Under the pieces are notes generated by a model. The model made no database searches. It worked only from the letters and a program-made list of their open reading frames with translations, and was not told the origin of the DNA. Shown piece after piece: positions 25,027-38,100 of a DNA stretch of 64,000 nucleotides. This stretch comes from Flavobacterium laiguense (GTDB lineage Bacteria; Bacteroidota; Bacteroidia; Flavobacteriales; Flavobacteriaceae). A program made the translations under genes and the position numbers. Numbering within the stretch: the first letter of the stretch is position 1; each line of letters opens with the position of its first letter. The stretch covers positions 186,001-250,000 of the forward strand of contig NZ_QCZH01000003.1 in assembly GCF_003097655.1 (NCBI RefSeq). The letters run 5' to 3'.

Positions 25027-26667
25027 GGCTTTTGCGTGATTTAAGGCCGAATCTGAAATAACTGTTCCAGACAGCATTTGCGCTATTTCTGTGATGCGTT
25101 CTTCATCGGATAATAATTTCAATTCAGATTGGGTATCTTCTCCAACAGTCATTTTAAAAACCTTGAAATGTTCTGAACCTTTGGCAGCTATTTGAGGTAA
25201 ATGGGTTATGGCAAATATTTGCATTTCAACACTCATTTCTTTCATAATCTCTCCCATTCTATTGGCAATCTCGCCAGAAACCCCTGTATCAATTTCATCA
25301 AAAATCAAAGTGGGTAATTTTGAATATTGTGCCAAAATAGCTTTTACAGCCAGCATAATTCTTGACATTTCACCCCCGGAAGCTACTTTTTTCAACAATC
25401 CAAAATCGGTTCCTTTATTTGCCGAAATTAAAAATTGCAATTCGTCCTTTCCATTTTCAAAATAAGCCTGAGTCCTATTTAATTCCATTTTAAAACGCAC
25501 ATTTGGCATACCCAAAGACTCTAGAATGGTAACTAACTTTTGACTTAAAACTGGAATAGCGGTTATTCTATTTTCATGGATCTCATCACAAATTGAATCC
25601 AGTTTCTTTACACTTTCCTCAACTGCTTTAGATACACTTTCAATTTCCTCGTCAAGATTTCCTAACTCTAAAACTGAATTTTCTAAATTAGTTTGAATCA
25701 CTATTAATTCATCAACCGAAAGCACTTGATGTTTCTTTTGGAGATTGTATATAAGCTGTAACTTTTGATTAATTAAATTCAATTGTTCTGGATCATTAAT
25801 CAATTTATCAGCACAGCGGTTCAATTCAATGGCAATATCCTCAAATTCAATCTTTAAGCTTGTAATTCTTTCAAACAACAAATTATAATCTGATGAAAAA
25901 ATAGCTATTTTTTGAATGGAATTTTTTATCTCATTCAAATTATGAGAAACACCAATTTGCTCCTCATTGGCAATTGCCAAAGATTTATCAAGTGATTCTT
26001 TGATAATCTCCACATTGTTTAGCTGCTCATAATCGGCTTCAAAAGTTTCTTGTTCTCCCGATTTTAATTTTGCAGATACCAGTTCATTTAAAAGAAAAGC
26101 ATTGTATTCTTGTTCTTTTGATGCCTCTTCTTTTCTTTTGAGCATGGCATTCAACTTAGATTTATCTGATTTGTATTTTTTAAAAAAAGATTGATACTCC
26201 AAAATTATATCTTGATTATTAGCAATGGCATCAATAATTTTGAATTGCACACCCTCATCAGACAATTCTTGGGTTTGTTGTTGCGAGTGAATATCTATTA
26301 AATACAAACTCAATTCTTGCAACTCTTGAAGATTTACAGGACTATCATTTATAAATGCCCTAGATTTTCCAGAAGGCAATATTTCTCTTCGGATAATGGT
26401 GTCATTTTCGAAATCTAAATCATTTTCCGTAAAAAATGGAAGTAAGTTATATTTTGAAATATCAAAATGAGCTTCTATTACACATTTTTCTTCTTTATTT
26501 TTCAGCGAAGTCAAGTCAGCTCTTTTACCTAATGCTAAACCTAATGCACCTAATATTATCGATTTACCGGCACCCGTTTCACCCGTAATTATTGAAAAAC
26601 CTTTAGAAAAATCAATTGCTAATTTTTCGATTAGCGCATAGTTTTTTATCGACAGAGAAGTTATCAT
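25015..26667 (-). CDS. recN: DNA repair protein RecN
   Basis: A 550-residue SMC-like ATPase that helps repair double-strand breaks by tethering DNA. N-terminal Walker A is ITGETGAGKSIILGAL at about 28-43, with ALGKRAD after it; the middle (about 150-390) is coiled coil; the C-terminal half has VASGGEMSRIMLAVK (ABC signature), Walker B LIFDEIDTGVSG and ITHLPQIAAKG. The order and size are standard. It follows the PorD-like gene after a long hairpin (26709-26745). Confidence 0.96.
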   Translation of the reverse strand: MITSLSIKNYALIEKLAIDFSKGFSIITGETGAGKSIILGALGLALGKRADLTSLKNKEEKCVIEAHFDISKYNLLPFFTENDLDFENDTIIRREILPSGKSRAFINDSPVNLQELQELSLYLIDIHSQQQTQELSDEGVQFKIIDAIANNQDIILEYQSFFKKYKSDKSKLNAMLKRKEEASKEQEYNAFLLNELVSAKLKSGEQETFEADYEQLNNVEIIKESLDKSLAIANEEQIGVSHNLNEIKNSIQKIAIFSSDYNLLFERITSLKIEFEDIAIELNRCADKLINDPEQLNLINQKLQLIYNLQKKHQVLSVDELIVIQTNLENSVLELGNLDEEIESVSKAVEESVKKLDSICDEIHENRITAIPVLSQKLVTILESLGMPNVRFKMELNRTQAYFENGKDELQFLISANKGTDFGLLKKVASGGEMSRIMLAVKAILAQYSKLPTLIFDEIDTGVSGEIANRMGEIMKEMSVEMQIFAITHLPQIAAKGSEHFKVFKMTVGEDTQSELKLLSDEERITEIAQMLSGTVISDSALNHAKALLN

Positions 26668-26708
26668 TTATATAATTTTAAGGATAAATTGGTTTAAAGC
26701 GAAAGTTG

Positions 26709-26745
26709 TTAAGCTTCTAAGATTCTTAGTAACTTAGAAGCTTAA
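26709..26745 (-). terminator. Hairpin between the PorD-like gene and recN
   Basis: Perfect 13-bp arms (26709-26721 and 26733-26745, around AAGCTTCTAAG) with an 11-nt loop, adjoining the stop codon of the upstream gene. No T run follows on the minus strand, so it may stabilise the mRNA end or attenuate rather than stop transcription. Confidence 0.5.
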
Positions 26746-27627
26746 TTAGTACTTAATTAATTGCCATTTGCTAGAGTTCATTGGTGAGGTTTTATTCAAA
26801 CTATCTACCAAATCAGTAATTGTAATACTGGGTCCGCCAGTAAAAATAGAAACAATTTCGTCAGAATTTGAATCCATAAAAATTCGCAATAAATAGGAAT
26901 TGGGCTTTGTGTCATTTAATTTGGCTAAATTCATTAAAGCCCCTTTAATTGTTTCCTTGGCTTTTTTCTGATCTAGATTCATCATATCCAAGCCCATATA
27001 ATATTGTGCAATTGACAACCTTATTTCATTAAATGTAGGAGATAATAAGTCATTTATTAAAGTATATCTACTTATCGGACCATCGGATTGACTCCATCCT
27101 TTACCTCCTCCTTGTTGAGCAACATTAGAAATATTTAATGCCTCTCCATAATATTTATTCCCATACATAGGAACAAAGGTATCCGCATCCATTCCTAATA
27201 TTATATAACAATAAAAAGAAATAACAGAAACCAGATTTGAATCGGAACTCGTTGGGATGTATGTCAAATTTTCGAACTCAGTATAATTGAAATTAAAATC
27301 TTTATCATTCAAGTTTAATACCGGAGACGAATAGGATGAATTATATATATTTCTTGAGAACTGTACTTGTATGTTGGCTGTAAATTGATCCGAATTATAA
27401 CTTGAAATCGTTATAAACATCGAACAATCAACTTTTTCTTTTTGCGAAAGTGTTTGTCCTGTCCAATCTGTTTTATTAACGAATTCATTTAATGCCGCTT
27501 CCAAAGTTTTAAAAACTTGTTGGTTAGCATTGTTCACTTTTTGGGTATTTAGCGTTACCGTACAATTCAGTTGTTGCGCTTGAATAAAGCCACACCACAT
27601 CAATAGAAATAAAACATATTTAACCAT
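26746..27627 (-). CDS. DUF4835 family protein, type IX secretion PorD-like
   Basis: A 293-residue exported protein with a signal peptide ending near IQAQ. The family text includes LNCTVTLNTQKVNNANQQVFKTLEAALNEFVNKT at the start, CYIILGMDADTF and the final NSSKWQLIKY. From memory, DUF4835 proteins are annotated as PorD-like components linked to the Bacteroidetes type IX secretion system; the biochemical role is not established. It overlaps the end of coaBC by 8 nt, so it belongs to the bamD-rpoZ-coaBC operon. Confidence 0.82.
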   Translation of the reverse strand: MVKYVLFLLMWCGFIQAQQLNCTVTLNTQKVNNANQQVFKTLEAALNEFVNKTDWTGQTLSQKEKVDCSMFITISSYNSDQFTANIQVQFSRNIYNSSYSSPVLNLNDKDFNFNYTEFENLTYIPTSSDSNLVSVISFYCYIILGMDADTFVPMYGNKYYGEALNISNVAQQGGGKGWSQSDGPISRYTLINDLLSPTFNEIRLSIAQYYMGLDMMNLDQKKAKETIKGALMNLAKLNDTKPNSYLLRIFMDSNSDEIVSIFTGGPSITITDLVDSLNKTSPMNSSKWQLIKY

Positions 27628-28831
27628 AAAAGTGCGTTATTACCTTGTTTAAAATATCATCTGCCACTTCTTCCTTAGATTTCAAATCCATTGGTTCTAT
27701 ATGAAAAGAACTATCAATAAATGTAACTTTATTGGTTGCTTTTCCAAAACCGGCTCCTTGATCCTGTAAGGAATTAAGAACTATCAAATCTAAGTTTTTT
27801 TTCTGGATTTTTGCTTTAGCATTTTCAATTTCATTTTCAGTCTCTAAAGCAAAACCTATTAAAAACTGATTCTTTTTTATATCACCAAGAGAAGCAAGGA
27901 TATCTTTGGTTTTTTCGAGCTCGATTGTAAAATCATCGGCTGCTTTTTTAATCTTTTGTTGGGCAACATTCTTAGGCTTATAGTCTGCTACGGCGGCGGC
28001 GGCAATGGCAACATCCACATCTGCATAATATATATGACAAGCGTCATACATATCTTGCGCAGAAACAACTGGAATTAATTGCACCAAAGGATGATTTATC
28101 GTAAAATGTGTTGGGCCTGAAATCAATATAACAGTAGCTCCATAATTAGCGGCACTTTGAGCGATATCAAAACCCATTTTTCCTGAAGAATGATTCCCTA
28201 TAAAACGAACAGGATCTATTGCTTCATAAGTTGGCCCAGCCGTTATCAGTATTTTTTTCCCTTTTAAAGGTAATTTGCTCTCGAGATCTGCCTCTAGGAA
28301 AGAAACGATATTTTCGGGTTCGGCCATTCTACCTTCACCGGACAAACCACTGGCTAGTTCTCCGTTTTCTGCAGGAATCATTATATTTCCAAATTCTTTT
28401 AAAGCCTTAAAGCTTTCAACGGTAGAAGGATGGATGTACATGTCTAAATCCATTGCTGGCGCAAAATAAACAGGACACTTAGCAGATAAGTAACAGGCGA
28501 TTAACAGATTATCACACAATCCATTTGCCATTTTTGACAACGTATTGGCTGTTGCCGGAGCAATAACCATTAGATCAGCCCAAAGACCTAATTCAACATG
28601 GCTATTCCATTCCTCGTTTTTTTCATCTTTATTGTAAAATTCTGAAAAGACTGGGTTTTTAGATAAAGTAGATAAGGTAAGTGGGGTTATAAAATCCTTA
28701 GAAGCAGGTGTCATTATCACTTGGACATGTGCACCTGCTTTTATGAAGAGTCTAACTAATGAAGCCGTTTTATATGCAGCAATTCCGCCAGAAATTCCCA
28801 GCAAAATATTTTTTCCACTTAAAACTGACAT
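27620..28831 (-). CDS. coaBC: Phosphopantothenoylcysteine decarboxylase / phosphopantothenate-cysteine ligase
   Basis: A 403-residue bifunctional enzyme for the second and third steps of CoA synthesis from pantothenate. The CoaC half (1-180) is a flavoprotein with GKNILLGISGGIAAYK, active-site His in WNSHVELGLWAD, the PXMNXXMW-equivalent FAPAMDLDMY and the Cys loop near ELASGLSGEGRM. The CoaB half has GPTYEAIDPVRFIGNHSSGKMG, AAAVADYKPK and IGFALETEN. It starts 8 nt after rpoZ. CoaE is also encoded in this window. Confidence 0.95.
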   Translation of the reverse strand: MSVLSGKNILLGISGGIAAYKTASLVRLFIKAGAHVQVIMTPASKDFITPLTLSTLSKNPVFSEFYNKDEKNEEWNSHVELGLWADLMVIAPATANTLSKMANGLCDNLLIACYLSAKCPVYFAPAMDLDMYIHPSTVESFKALKEFGNIMIPAENGELASGLSGEGRMAEPENIVSFLEADLESKLPLKGKKILITAGPTYEAIDPVRFIGNHSSGKMGFDIAQSAANYGATVILISGPTHFTINHPLVQLIPVVSAQDMYDACHIYYADVDVAIAAAAVADYKPKNVAQQKIKKAADDFTIELEKTKDILASLGDIKKNQFLIGFALETENEIENAKAKIQKKNLDLIVLNSLQDQGAGFGKATNKVTFIDSSFHIEPMDLKSKEEVADDILNKVITHFYG

Positions 28832-28839
28832 TATATAGA

Positions 28840-29157
28840 TTATTTATTTGCGTCTCTATGGTAGATTTTACCATCTAACCATTCTTGAACAGCTAATGCA
28901 TGAGGTTTAGGAAGTTTTTCATAAAATTTTGAAACTTCGATTTGCTCTTTATTTTCAAAAACTTCTTCTAAACTATCGTTATAAGTAGCGAATTCTTCTA
29001 GCTTCTCAGTCAATTCTTTTTTGATTTCAGAATTAATTTGATTTGCTCTTTTAGCCATAATTGTTATCGCCTCATACACATTTCCAGTAGGTTCTTCAAT
29101 AACTGTTTTATTATACGTTATTGTGTTTACTGGAGCATTTGTCTTTTTTAAATCCAT
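28840..29157 (-). CDS. rpoZ: RNA polymerase omega/Rpb6 subunit
   Basis: A 105-residue omega subunit of Bacteroidetes type, which helps assemble RNA polymerase around beta-prime. The conserved core is NVYEAITIMAKRANQINSEIK, followed by a lineage-specific C-terminal extension with EKLPKPHALAVQEWLDGKIYHR. The gap to bamD upstream and coaBC downstream is 8 nt each, so it is in the middle of an operon. The gene symbol is by function; the sequence is far from E. coli omega. Confidence 0.88.
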   Translation of the reverse strand: MDLKKTNAPVNTITYNKTVIEEPTGNVYEAITIMAKRANQINSEIKKELTEKLEEFATYNDSLEEVFENKEQIEVSKFYEKLPKPHALAVQEWLDGKIYHRDANK

Positions 29158-29165
29158 GACTTTCT

Positions 29166-29960
29166 TTATTTATTATATTTTTGTAATTCTAAATCAATTT
29201 GTGCCGACATTTCATCCACTTTAGTTTTGTATTCGGTATTAGGTCTAAACTTAACCAAATTCAAATAGTATGTCTTTGCGGTATTTAATCTTTCTTCCAT
29301 TTTTGAAGGAACACTATTCATTGCAAACACGTAAGCAGAATCAAATTTATAGTACAATGCTTTCTCCTTGTAGGGAGTTCCTGGAAAATCTGCAATAAAA
29401 TTATCAAAAGCAATAATAGCTGATTTATAATTTGAAATTCTATTGTACTCTAAAGCGTTTTCGTAAACTTTACGTTCAATTTTATCATTTAATTTCCTGT
29501 ACGTCTCATTTGCTTGAGCAATATATTGAGAGTTTGGATAGCTATCAATAAATCCTTGCATCTTTTCAATTGCCTTAAAGGTATCAGTTTGATCTATTGA
29601 ATAAACCGGTGATAACATAGAATAACTTTGCGCTCCTAAATAAGCACACTCTTCAGCCTTTTCACTTTTTGGATAACCCGCAATAAAACTATCAAATTGA
29701 TAACCTGCTATATAATACTGCTTAGTCTTATAACAAGATTGAGAATACATGTAAAACAACTTCTCTCCTTGTGGCTTTCCTCTATAAGCGGGCGCCAATT
29801 GTTCAAAAAGTCTAATGGCTTTTGAATATTTTCCAGCATCATATAATTTTGAAGCTACATCAAACTTTACGGCAACATCTTCGTTTTTTAATGCAGTTTG
29901 ATATTCACTACACGAGCAAAAAAAGAGAACAACAAGCAATACTGATATTATTTTTTTCAT
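29166..29960 (-). CDS. bamD: Outer membrane protein assembly lipoprotein BamD
   Basis: A 264-residue lipoprotein of the BAM complex that inserts beta-barrel proteins in the outer membrane. Signal peptide with lipobox FFCSCS, then TPR-like repeats: YDAGKYSKAIRLFEQLAPAYRG, YYIAGYQFDSFIAGYPKSEKAEE and SAIIAFDNFIADFPGTPYKEKALYY. The ATG at 29960 places the lipoprotein signal at the N-terminus; a longer frame to 30017 would bury it. The promoter at 30029-30058 drives bamD, rpoZ, coaBC and the PorD-like gene. Confidence 0.93.
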   Translation of the reverse strand: MKKIISVLLVVLFFCSCSEYQTALKNEDVAVKFDVASKLYDAGKYSKAIRLFEQLAPAYRGKPQGEKLFYMYSQSCYKTKQYYIAGYQFDSFIAGYPKSEKAEECAYLGAQSYSMLSPVYSIDQTDTFKAIEKMQGFIDSYPNSQYIAQANETYRKLNDKIERKVYENALEYNRISNYKSAIIAFDNFIADFPGTPYKEKALYYKFDSAYVFAMNSVPSKMEERLNTAKTYYLNLVKFRPNTEYKTKVDEMSAQIDLELQKYNK

Positions 29961-30028
29961 TTTTTTACTTATATTTATTCTATTGGATAATTTAAATCCA
30001 CAATAAAACGACACCAAAGTTTTGGTAG

Positions 30029-30058
30029 CAAATTTAGTTATTAATTTAGCGATTACAA
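30029..30058 (-). promoter_or_regulatory. Promoter of the bamD operon, TTG-N19-TAAATTTG
   Basis: Minus-strand TTG at 30058-30056, 19-nt spacer and TAAATTTG at 30036-30029, about 68 nt before the bamD ATG. Full two-box consensus match. Confidence 0.7.
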
Positions 30059-30091
30059 AATATTTCTTTGTATAAAAAAATCAAGCACTTT

Positions 30092-30979
30092 TTATGCGTT
30101 TTTATCAATATTCTTAACAAAAACACTTAATCGACTTGCTAAAGATTCATCTACTGTAACCAGTGGTAAACGCACTACATTCTCAGCAATTCCTAAAATC
30201 CTGAACACTTCTTTAATCCCTGCTGGGTTTCCTTGTTCAAAAATCATATCGATACAATCTGACAATATATACTGTGATCTATATGCATCATCTACTTTCC
30301 TATTCAAACCCAAACGAATCATTTCAGAAAATTCTTTCGGAAAACCTTGTCCGATTACAGATATAACCCCGGAACCACCGGCCAGTACAATTGGCAAAGC
30401 AATCATATCATCTCCAGAAATTACTAAGAAATCTTTAGGCTTATTTTTTAATAATTGCATGGCTTGAACCATATCTCCGGCAGCTTCCTTTATCGCAATA
30501 ATATTTTCAAAATCATTAGCTAATCTAATAACAGTAGTTGGCAACATATTACTTGCTGTTCTCCCGGGAACATTATATAAAATCACAGGAATCGGTGACG
30601 CTTCTGAAACAGCTTTAAAATGCTGATAAATACCTTCCTGAGTAGGTTTATTGTAATATGGCGAAACAGACAGGATAGCAACAAAACTAGACAAATCTCT
30701 CGTTTTTAACTCCTCAACCACTTTTAGTGTATTATTCCCTCCAACTCCTAGAACTAAAGGCAATCTTCCAGCATTTACTTCAATTACGGTTTGGATTATC
30801 AGTTCTTTTTCTTCTTGAGATAAAGTGGCATTCTCTGCAGTTGTACCAAGTACAACAAGATATTCAACCCCTCCATCAATCGAAAAATTTATAATTCTTT
30901 TTAAAGCATCAATATCTATTGAAAAATCTTCTTTAAAGGGTGTGATTAAAGCAACTCCTGTTCCTATTAATGATTGCAT
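30092..30979 (-). CDS. dapA: 4-hydroxy-tetrahydrodipicolinate synthase
   Basis: A 295-residue aldolase-type enzyme that condenses pyruvate and aspartate semialdehyde, the first step of lysine and diaminopimelate synthesis. [13 protein letters not shown], the Thr-Thr pair in [12 protein letters not shown], catalytic Tyr and downstream text in [14 protein letters not shown], Schiff-base Lys in [12 protein letters not shown] and VISGDD are all present. It follows the DUF6913 gene by 8 nt, sharing its promoter. Cytoplasmic. Confidence 0.96.
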   Translation of the reverse strand: MQSLIGTGVALITPFKEDFSIDIDALKRIINFSIDGGVEYLVVLGTTAENATLSQEEKELIIQTVIEVNAGRLPLVLGVGGNNTLKVVEELKTRDLSSFVAILSVSPYYNKPTQEGIYQHFKAVSEASPIPVILYNVPGRTASNMLPTTVIRLANDFENIIAIKEAAGDMVQAMQLLKNKPKDFLVISGDDMIALPIVLAGGSGVISVIGQGFPKEFSEMIRLGLNRKVDDAYRSQYILSDCIDMIFEQGNPAGIKEVFRILGIAENVVRLPLVTVDESLASRLSVFVKNIDKNA

Positions 30980-30987
30980 AATTTAAA

Positions 30988-31506
30988 TTATATTTTGTTT
31001 AATATTTTTAAGTATCTAAATAATTCATGGGTAAAAACGATGTAATTCTCTACATTACTGTTTATCATCAAATGATTTAATCTTTTGTCAATAGACGAAA
31101 AACCAACCTTGAATTTAGCCTTCGAATTATTGGTCAAAAGCAACAAAACAGGCTTTTCAACATCGTAATAATTGATTAACAAATCAAATTCATCTGAAAT
31201 AAACCCATTTATTAACTGTAATTCTATAGTACCTTTAAAATTGAAATCTTTTAAACCAAAAGTAGGACACGAATACACTTCATTCTTTTTCAAAACGTCT
31301 CTGTAAGCGATAACTTTAATATTACTTTCGGCAATACCATTAGAAACGATTTCTTTTATCAAATCATCTGTATTCAAAAAACAACTTTCATCAACAAACA
31401 AACCAACTGTTTTTATTGGATTCTTTGTATTATCCACCTTAACATTGCGTATACTGCTTTTTAAAGTTTTTTTAATCAATACCCTCTTTATGTAATTTAA
31501 AAACAT
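30988..31506 (-). CDS. DUF6913-like conserved hypothetical protein
   Basis: A 172-residue protein with a basic N-terminus (MFLNYIKRVLIKKTLKSSIRN), a stretch KTVGLFVDESCFLNTDDLIKEIV, and a middle part DLLINYYDVEKPVLLLLTNNSKAKFKVG. It looks like a small alpha/beta fold with no signal peptide. It is linked to dapA in an operon (8-nt gap). Function unknown; the DUF number is from memory of this dapA-linked family. A TAAATTTG box lies 18 nt upstream. Confidence 0.65.
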   Translation of the reverse strand: MFLNYIKRVLIKKTLKSSIRNVKVDNTKNPIKTVGLFVDESCFLNTDDLIKEIVSNGIAESNIKVIAYRDVLKKNEVYSCPTFGLKDFNFKGTIELQLINGFISDEFDLLINYYDVEKPVLLLLTNNSKAKFKVGFSSIDKRLNHLMINSNVENYIVFTHELFRYLKILNKI

Positions 31507-31523
31507 AGTACTTTTTAGGATTA

Positions 31524-31531
31524 CAAATTTA
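31524..31531 (-). promoter_or_regulatory. Putative -7 box TAAATTTG for the DUF6913-dapA operon
   Basis: Exact TAnnTTTG match on the minus strand 18 nt before the ATG at 31506; no -33 TTG is evident. Confidence 0.4.
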
Positions 31532-31754
31532 ATTAATTAAGTTGCATTTGAAATGGTAAATCTAAAAAAGTATAATGATGTTTTGAAACTTTTTGTTATA
31601 TTCTTAACACTTTTTTTTACACATCTAATAAAGTCCAAGGGAGAGACTCTGCAAAACAATTTGAGGTATTAAATAAAAAATGGTTTTAAAGCTGACTGAC
31701 AGACTTTATTTTGGAAAGGACAATCGATTTCTACTTTACAACTAATACAAAAAA

Positions 31755-34510
<2,756 letters not shown>

Positions 34511-34528
34511 AAAAGAATAAAAATCAAA

Positions 34529-35002
34529 TTATGACTCGATAATCGAATTAATTTGATTGTATAATTGTCCATCACTTAAAAAGGAACCTTGTTGGATCAA
34601 TTGGAAAATTGACAGATTGCGCTCTTCGGTAAATTCCTTTTTACCCACTTTCATTTCGATAGTTTCCGTAAACATATTATCACTAAGCCATTGCAAACCC
34701 TCCTTGGTCAAAAAGTCAGTTTCCGGGACTAACGATTTCAAAACAATAGATTGAATATAGGTATCAAAGCAATGAAAAAGAAAAATATGATTTTTAGAGA
34801 AAAACTCTAAGTAGGTCGCTTTGGTAAGTACTCCTTCCCAAATCAAATCCGAAAAAACGTCTAATTCTTGTTCGGCCACTTCCGGTTTTTCGGCTTTTAT
34901 TTTATCCCATTCGGCTTTATCGATTGTCTGAGTAGCTAAAAAAGTACTGAATTCTTGATTCAGCTCTTCTAATTGTTCTTTTGTTAGTCTGGTGTATTTC
35001 AT
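34529..35002 (-). CDS. DUF6495-like conserved hypothetical protein
   Basis: A 157-residue, mostly helical cytoplasmic protein beginning MKYTRLTKEQLEELNQEFSTFLATQTIDK. It resembles a flavobacterial family that I recall as DUF6495; no motif suggests an activity. A TAAATTTG box (35051-35058, minus strand) lies upstream and the TonB receptor terminator precedes it, so it is a separate unit. Function unknown. Confidence 0.7.
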   Translation of the reverse strand: MKYTRLTKEQLEELNQEFSTFLATQTIDKAEWDKIKAEKPEVAEQELDVFSDLIWEGVLTKATYLEFFSKNHIFLFHCFDTYIQSIVLKSLVPETDFLTKEGLQWLSDNMFTETIEMKVGKKEFTEERNLSIFQLIQQGSFLSDGQLYNQINSIIES

Positions 35003-35072
35003 GTATTGCTATTAAATTCTTCTCTTTTTTTGGTATAACCCATTTAAATGCAAATTTAGACTTTTTTGGACC

Positions 35073-35100
35073 AAAAAAAAGCCTTCTTTTTCAAGAAGGC
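35073..35100 (-). terminator. Terminator of the TonB receptor gene
   Basis: GCCTTCTT / AAGAAGGC stem with a 4-nt loop and an eight-T run on the minus strand, 22 nt after the receptor stop codon. Confidence 0.85.
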
Positions 35101-35122
35101 TAATTAACTTAGTTGCTTTTAT

Positions 35123-38100
35123 TTAGAAAATATATCTAATTCCGAATTGCATTTGCCATCTTGATGCCAAACTGGCATCATATGCAAACGTTTCGGTTTG
35201 TGTACCATTGAAAGTATAAGTTGGAGTATTTCCTGCTACTGAAACGCCTATTGGTTGAATACTTACCGGAGTTTGAACCAATCCCCAATCAGAGTTCAAT
35301 AAATTACTGAAATTTAAAATATCAATACTGAATTGAACTGTATTTGTTTTTTCCGAAGCCGATGATACTTTAAAATTAAAATCTTGCAATATCTTCATAT
35401 CCCATTTACCTCGCCATGGAGATAAAGCACCATAACGTTCTACATACTGACCTCTTCTTTCACTTAAATAATCATCTTGACTGATAAAGCTATCAAAAGC
35501 GGCTCCCTGGCCTGCACCAGAAAAATTCATAGCACTAATTTCTGCCGAAGTCGGAACATAGATTAAATCATTAGCACCAGATCCGTCATTATTGATATCT
35601 CCTCCATATGTATAAGTAAAACGTCCCCCTTGAGCATATTCAAAAACGGTTGAAACCGTAGTAGCCCATTTGTCTTTGCCGTATTTCCATTTTTTAGAAC
35701 CTACACCAACAAATCTATTGTTGTCTCCATATTTAGAATTTGAAAGTACAGCATCATTTACATTTCCTAAAGCAGGATTAAAAGCAAAAGCATCACCAGT
35801 AATTTCAGCTTCTATAGAGTTAACGTCTTTTGATATCATATAATTATAAGCAATACTGGCGTATACTCCATTGTCAAAATTCTTTTGTACTTTAACCGAA
35901 GAGTTGAATGCATATCCTTTATTAGAATTGGTCATCACGTAAGCATTATTCACTCCTTTATCTGATGCCAAATAAATCGCTCTATTATCAGTACCCGCTA
36001 GAGTTCCTGAAGGTATTTTCAACCCCCAGTTTTGCACTTGTACCCCGTTAATATCTTTATTATAAGACATATCAACAGTTAAGATATAATTGCTTTTAAA
36101 TTTATGGTCATATCCTAAACTAGTTCTCCATACTTGTGGCCATTTGTAATCTGGATCCATAATTTGTAAAAAACTATCATCGGCACCACTTACTTGATTC
36201 CCTAACCAAACAAAAGGAATTCTACCGGTAAAGATCCCCGTTCCTCCTCGAAGTTGAGAAATATTATTCCCATCCATATTCCAATTAAAACCAAGCCTTG
36301 GAGACCAAAGTATTTTATCTGACGGCAAATCAGTAGAAATCAACTTAACCGCTTGCCCTGTTGCTGGATCATAGTAATCGATAGTTTCGTCACGAACCGC
36401 CCCACTTGCAGCATTAACATCCATATATTTTTGAATCAAATCAGCTGTGTCAAAATATAAAGGCTTATCTGCTCTTAACCCCAAAGACAATTTAAAATTA
36501 TCATTTAAGTTCCAATCGTCTTGTGCATAAAAAGCAACTTGCCCCACATTCAATTCAGCTAATTTCCAACCACCAATATCCCCTACTTCGATTTTGCTTT
36601 TATTATTGTATTGATCTATTGCATATTGCATATTTTGAGCTACCATACTAGTTGCATATGGTTTGGCCGCATCCGCTAAGAAATCAGCAACAGTAAAATA
36701 GGGCGAAAAAAACAAACCTCCATATCCATTTGGATTACCGAAATTTTCATAACCTGTTAAGTTAAAGGAATTTTTAAAAGCAAATTTTTCAAAAGAACCT
36801 CCAAAAGTAAACGAATGATTACCTACTTCATAACTTAAATTATCCGTAATCTGAAAAACCTTTTGATCCAAAGTATTATTAATCGAAAAAGGTTCATGAC
36901 CCGTAATAATGTAATTGGCACCAGCTCCATCCTTTATATTAATAATAGGTGCAGGAGTTGAAAACGGATTTCTATAATCATCAAACGAAGTATAACCAGC
37001 CTGCAATTTATTTGAAATTCTCTCGCTAATTTTTGAATTCAACTCAACCAAGAAAGAACTTAACTCATTATTTATCTGATATCCTGCATTTTGAAATTGA
37101 AGAATAGAAGCACTTGGCCCTCTAAACCCCAAAGCCGTTGGATGTGCGGGTTTGTCTTTTGAAGCATCCAAGAAGTTATAAATAACTGCCAATTTGTTAT
37201 TGTCATTTATATTCCAATCTAATTTTATAATCCCTTTATTTGAATTTGAGTTGTGAATAAATCCCTGATAAGCTCCTGGATTATAACCAAAATTATTACC
37301 AGCTGCATCTTTCAAATTAGTTAAAGCATTATATACACTTATCAAATCACTTTCCAATACTCTTGATTCATTCACTCCGGTAACTCCATCTCCATTGTTT
37401 GCCACAAAGCTAGACCCCAAATCGCTTCTTTTATCAATTTCATAATTGGCAAAGAAGAATAATTTATCCTTGATAATTGGGCCTCCTATACTGAAACCCG
37501 CTTGAGTTTGTTCTAATGAAGGAACGAATATTTTTTCCCCATTCACTTTATCCCCTGTCATACTTTCATTTCTAAAATAACCATAAACAGTTCCATGAAA
37601 CTCATTTGATCCCGATTTGGTTACGGCATTCACGGAAGCTCCTGTAAAACCGGACAAAGTAACATCATAAGGTGCTGTAGCTACTTGAATTTGATCAATC
37701 GCATCCAATGAAATTGGTTGGGCATTTGTTTGCCCTCCAGGTGTTGCAGCATCCAATCCGAAAGGGTTATTAAACACCGCACCATTCAAAGAATAGTTAT
37801 TGTATTGATCGTTTCTACCTCCAAAAGAACCTCCACTTGCAGTAGGTTCCAATCTTGTAAAATCTTCTGCAGATCTTGAAATAGAAGGCAAAGCTGCCAA
37901 TTCTTTTCTCCCAATTGTGGTTTCAGCACCTGTTTTATTACTTTGAAAAACTTTATTTTTAGTAGTAGTCACTTTTACCTCTTTCAATGCTTGACTTTCA
38001 TCAACCAAAAGCACTTCAAGATTGTAAGTTTTACCCAAATCCAGATACACATCATTAATTTCTTGCGATTTAAATCCCACGAAAGAAACCACAACTTTAT

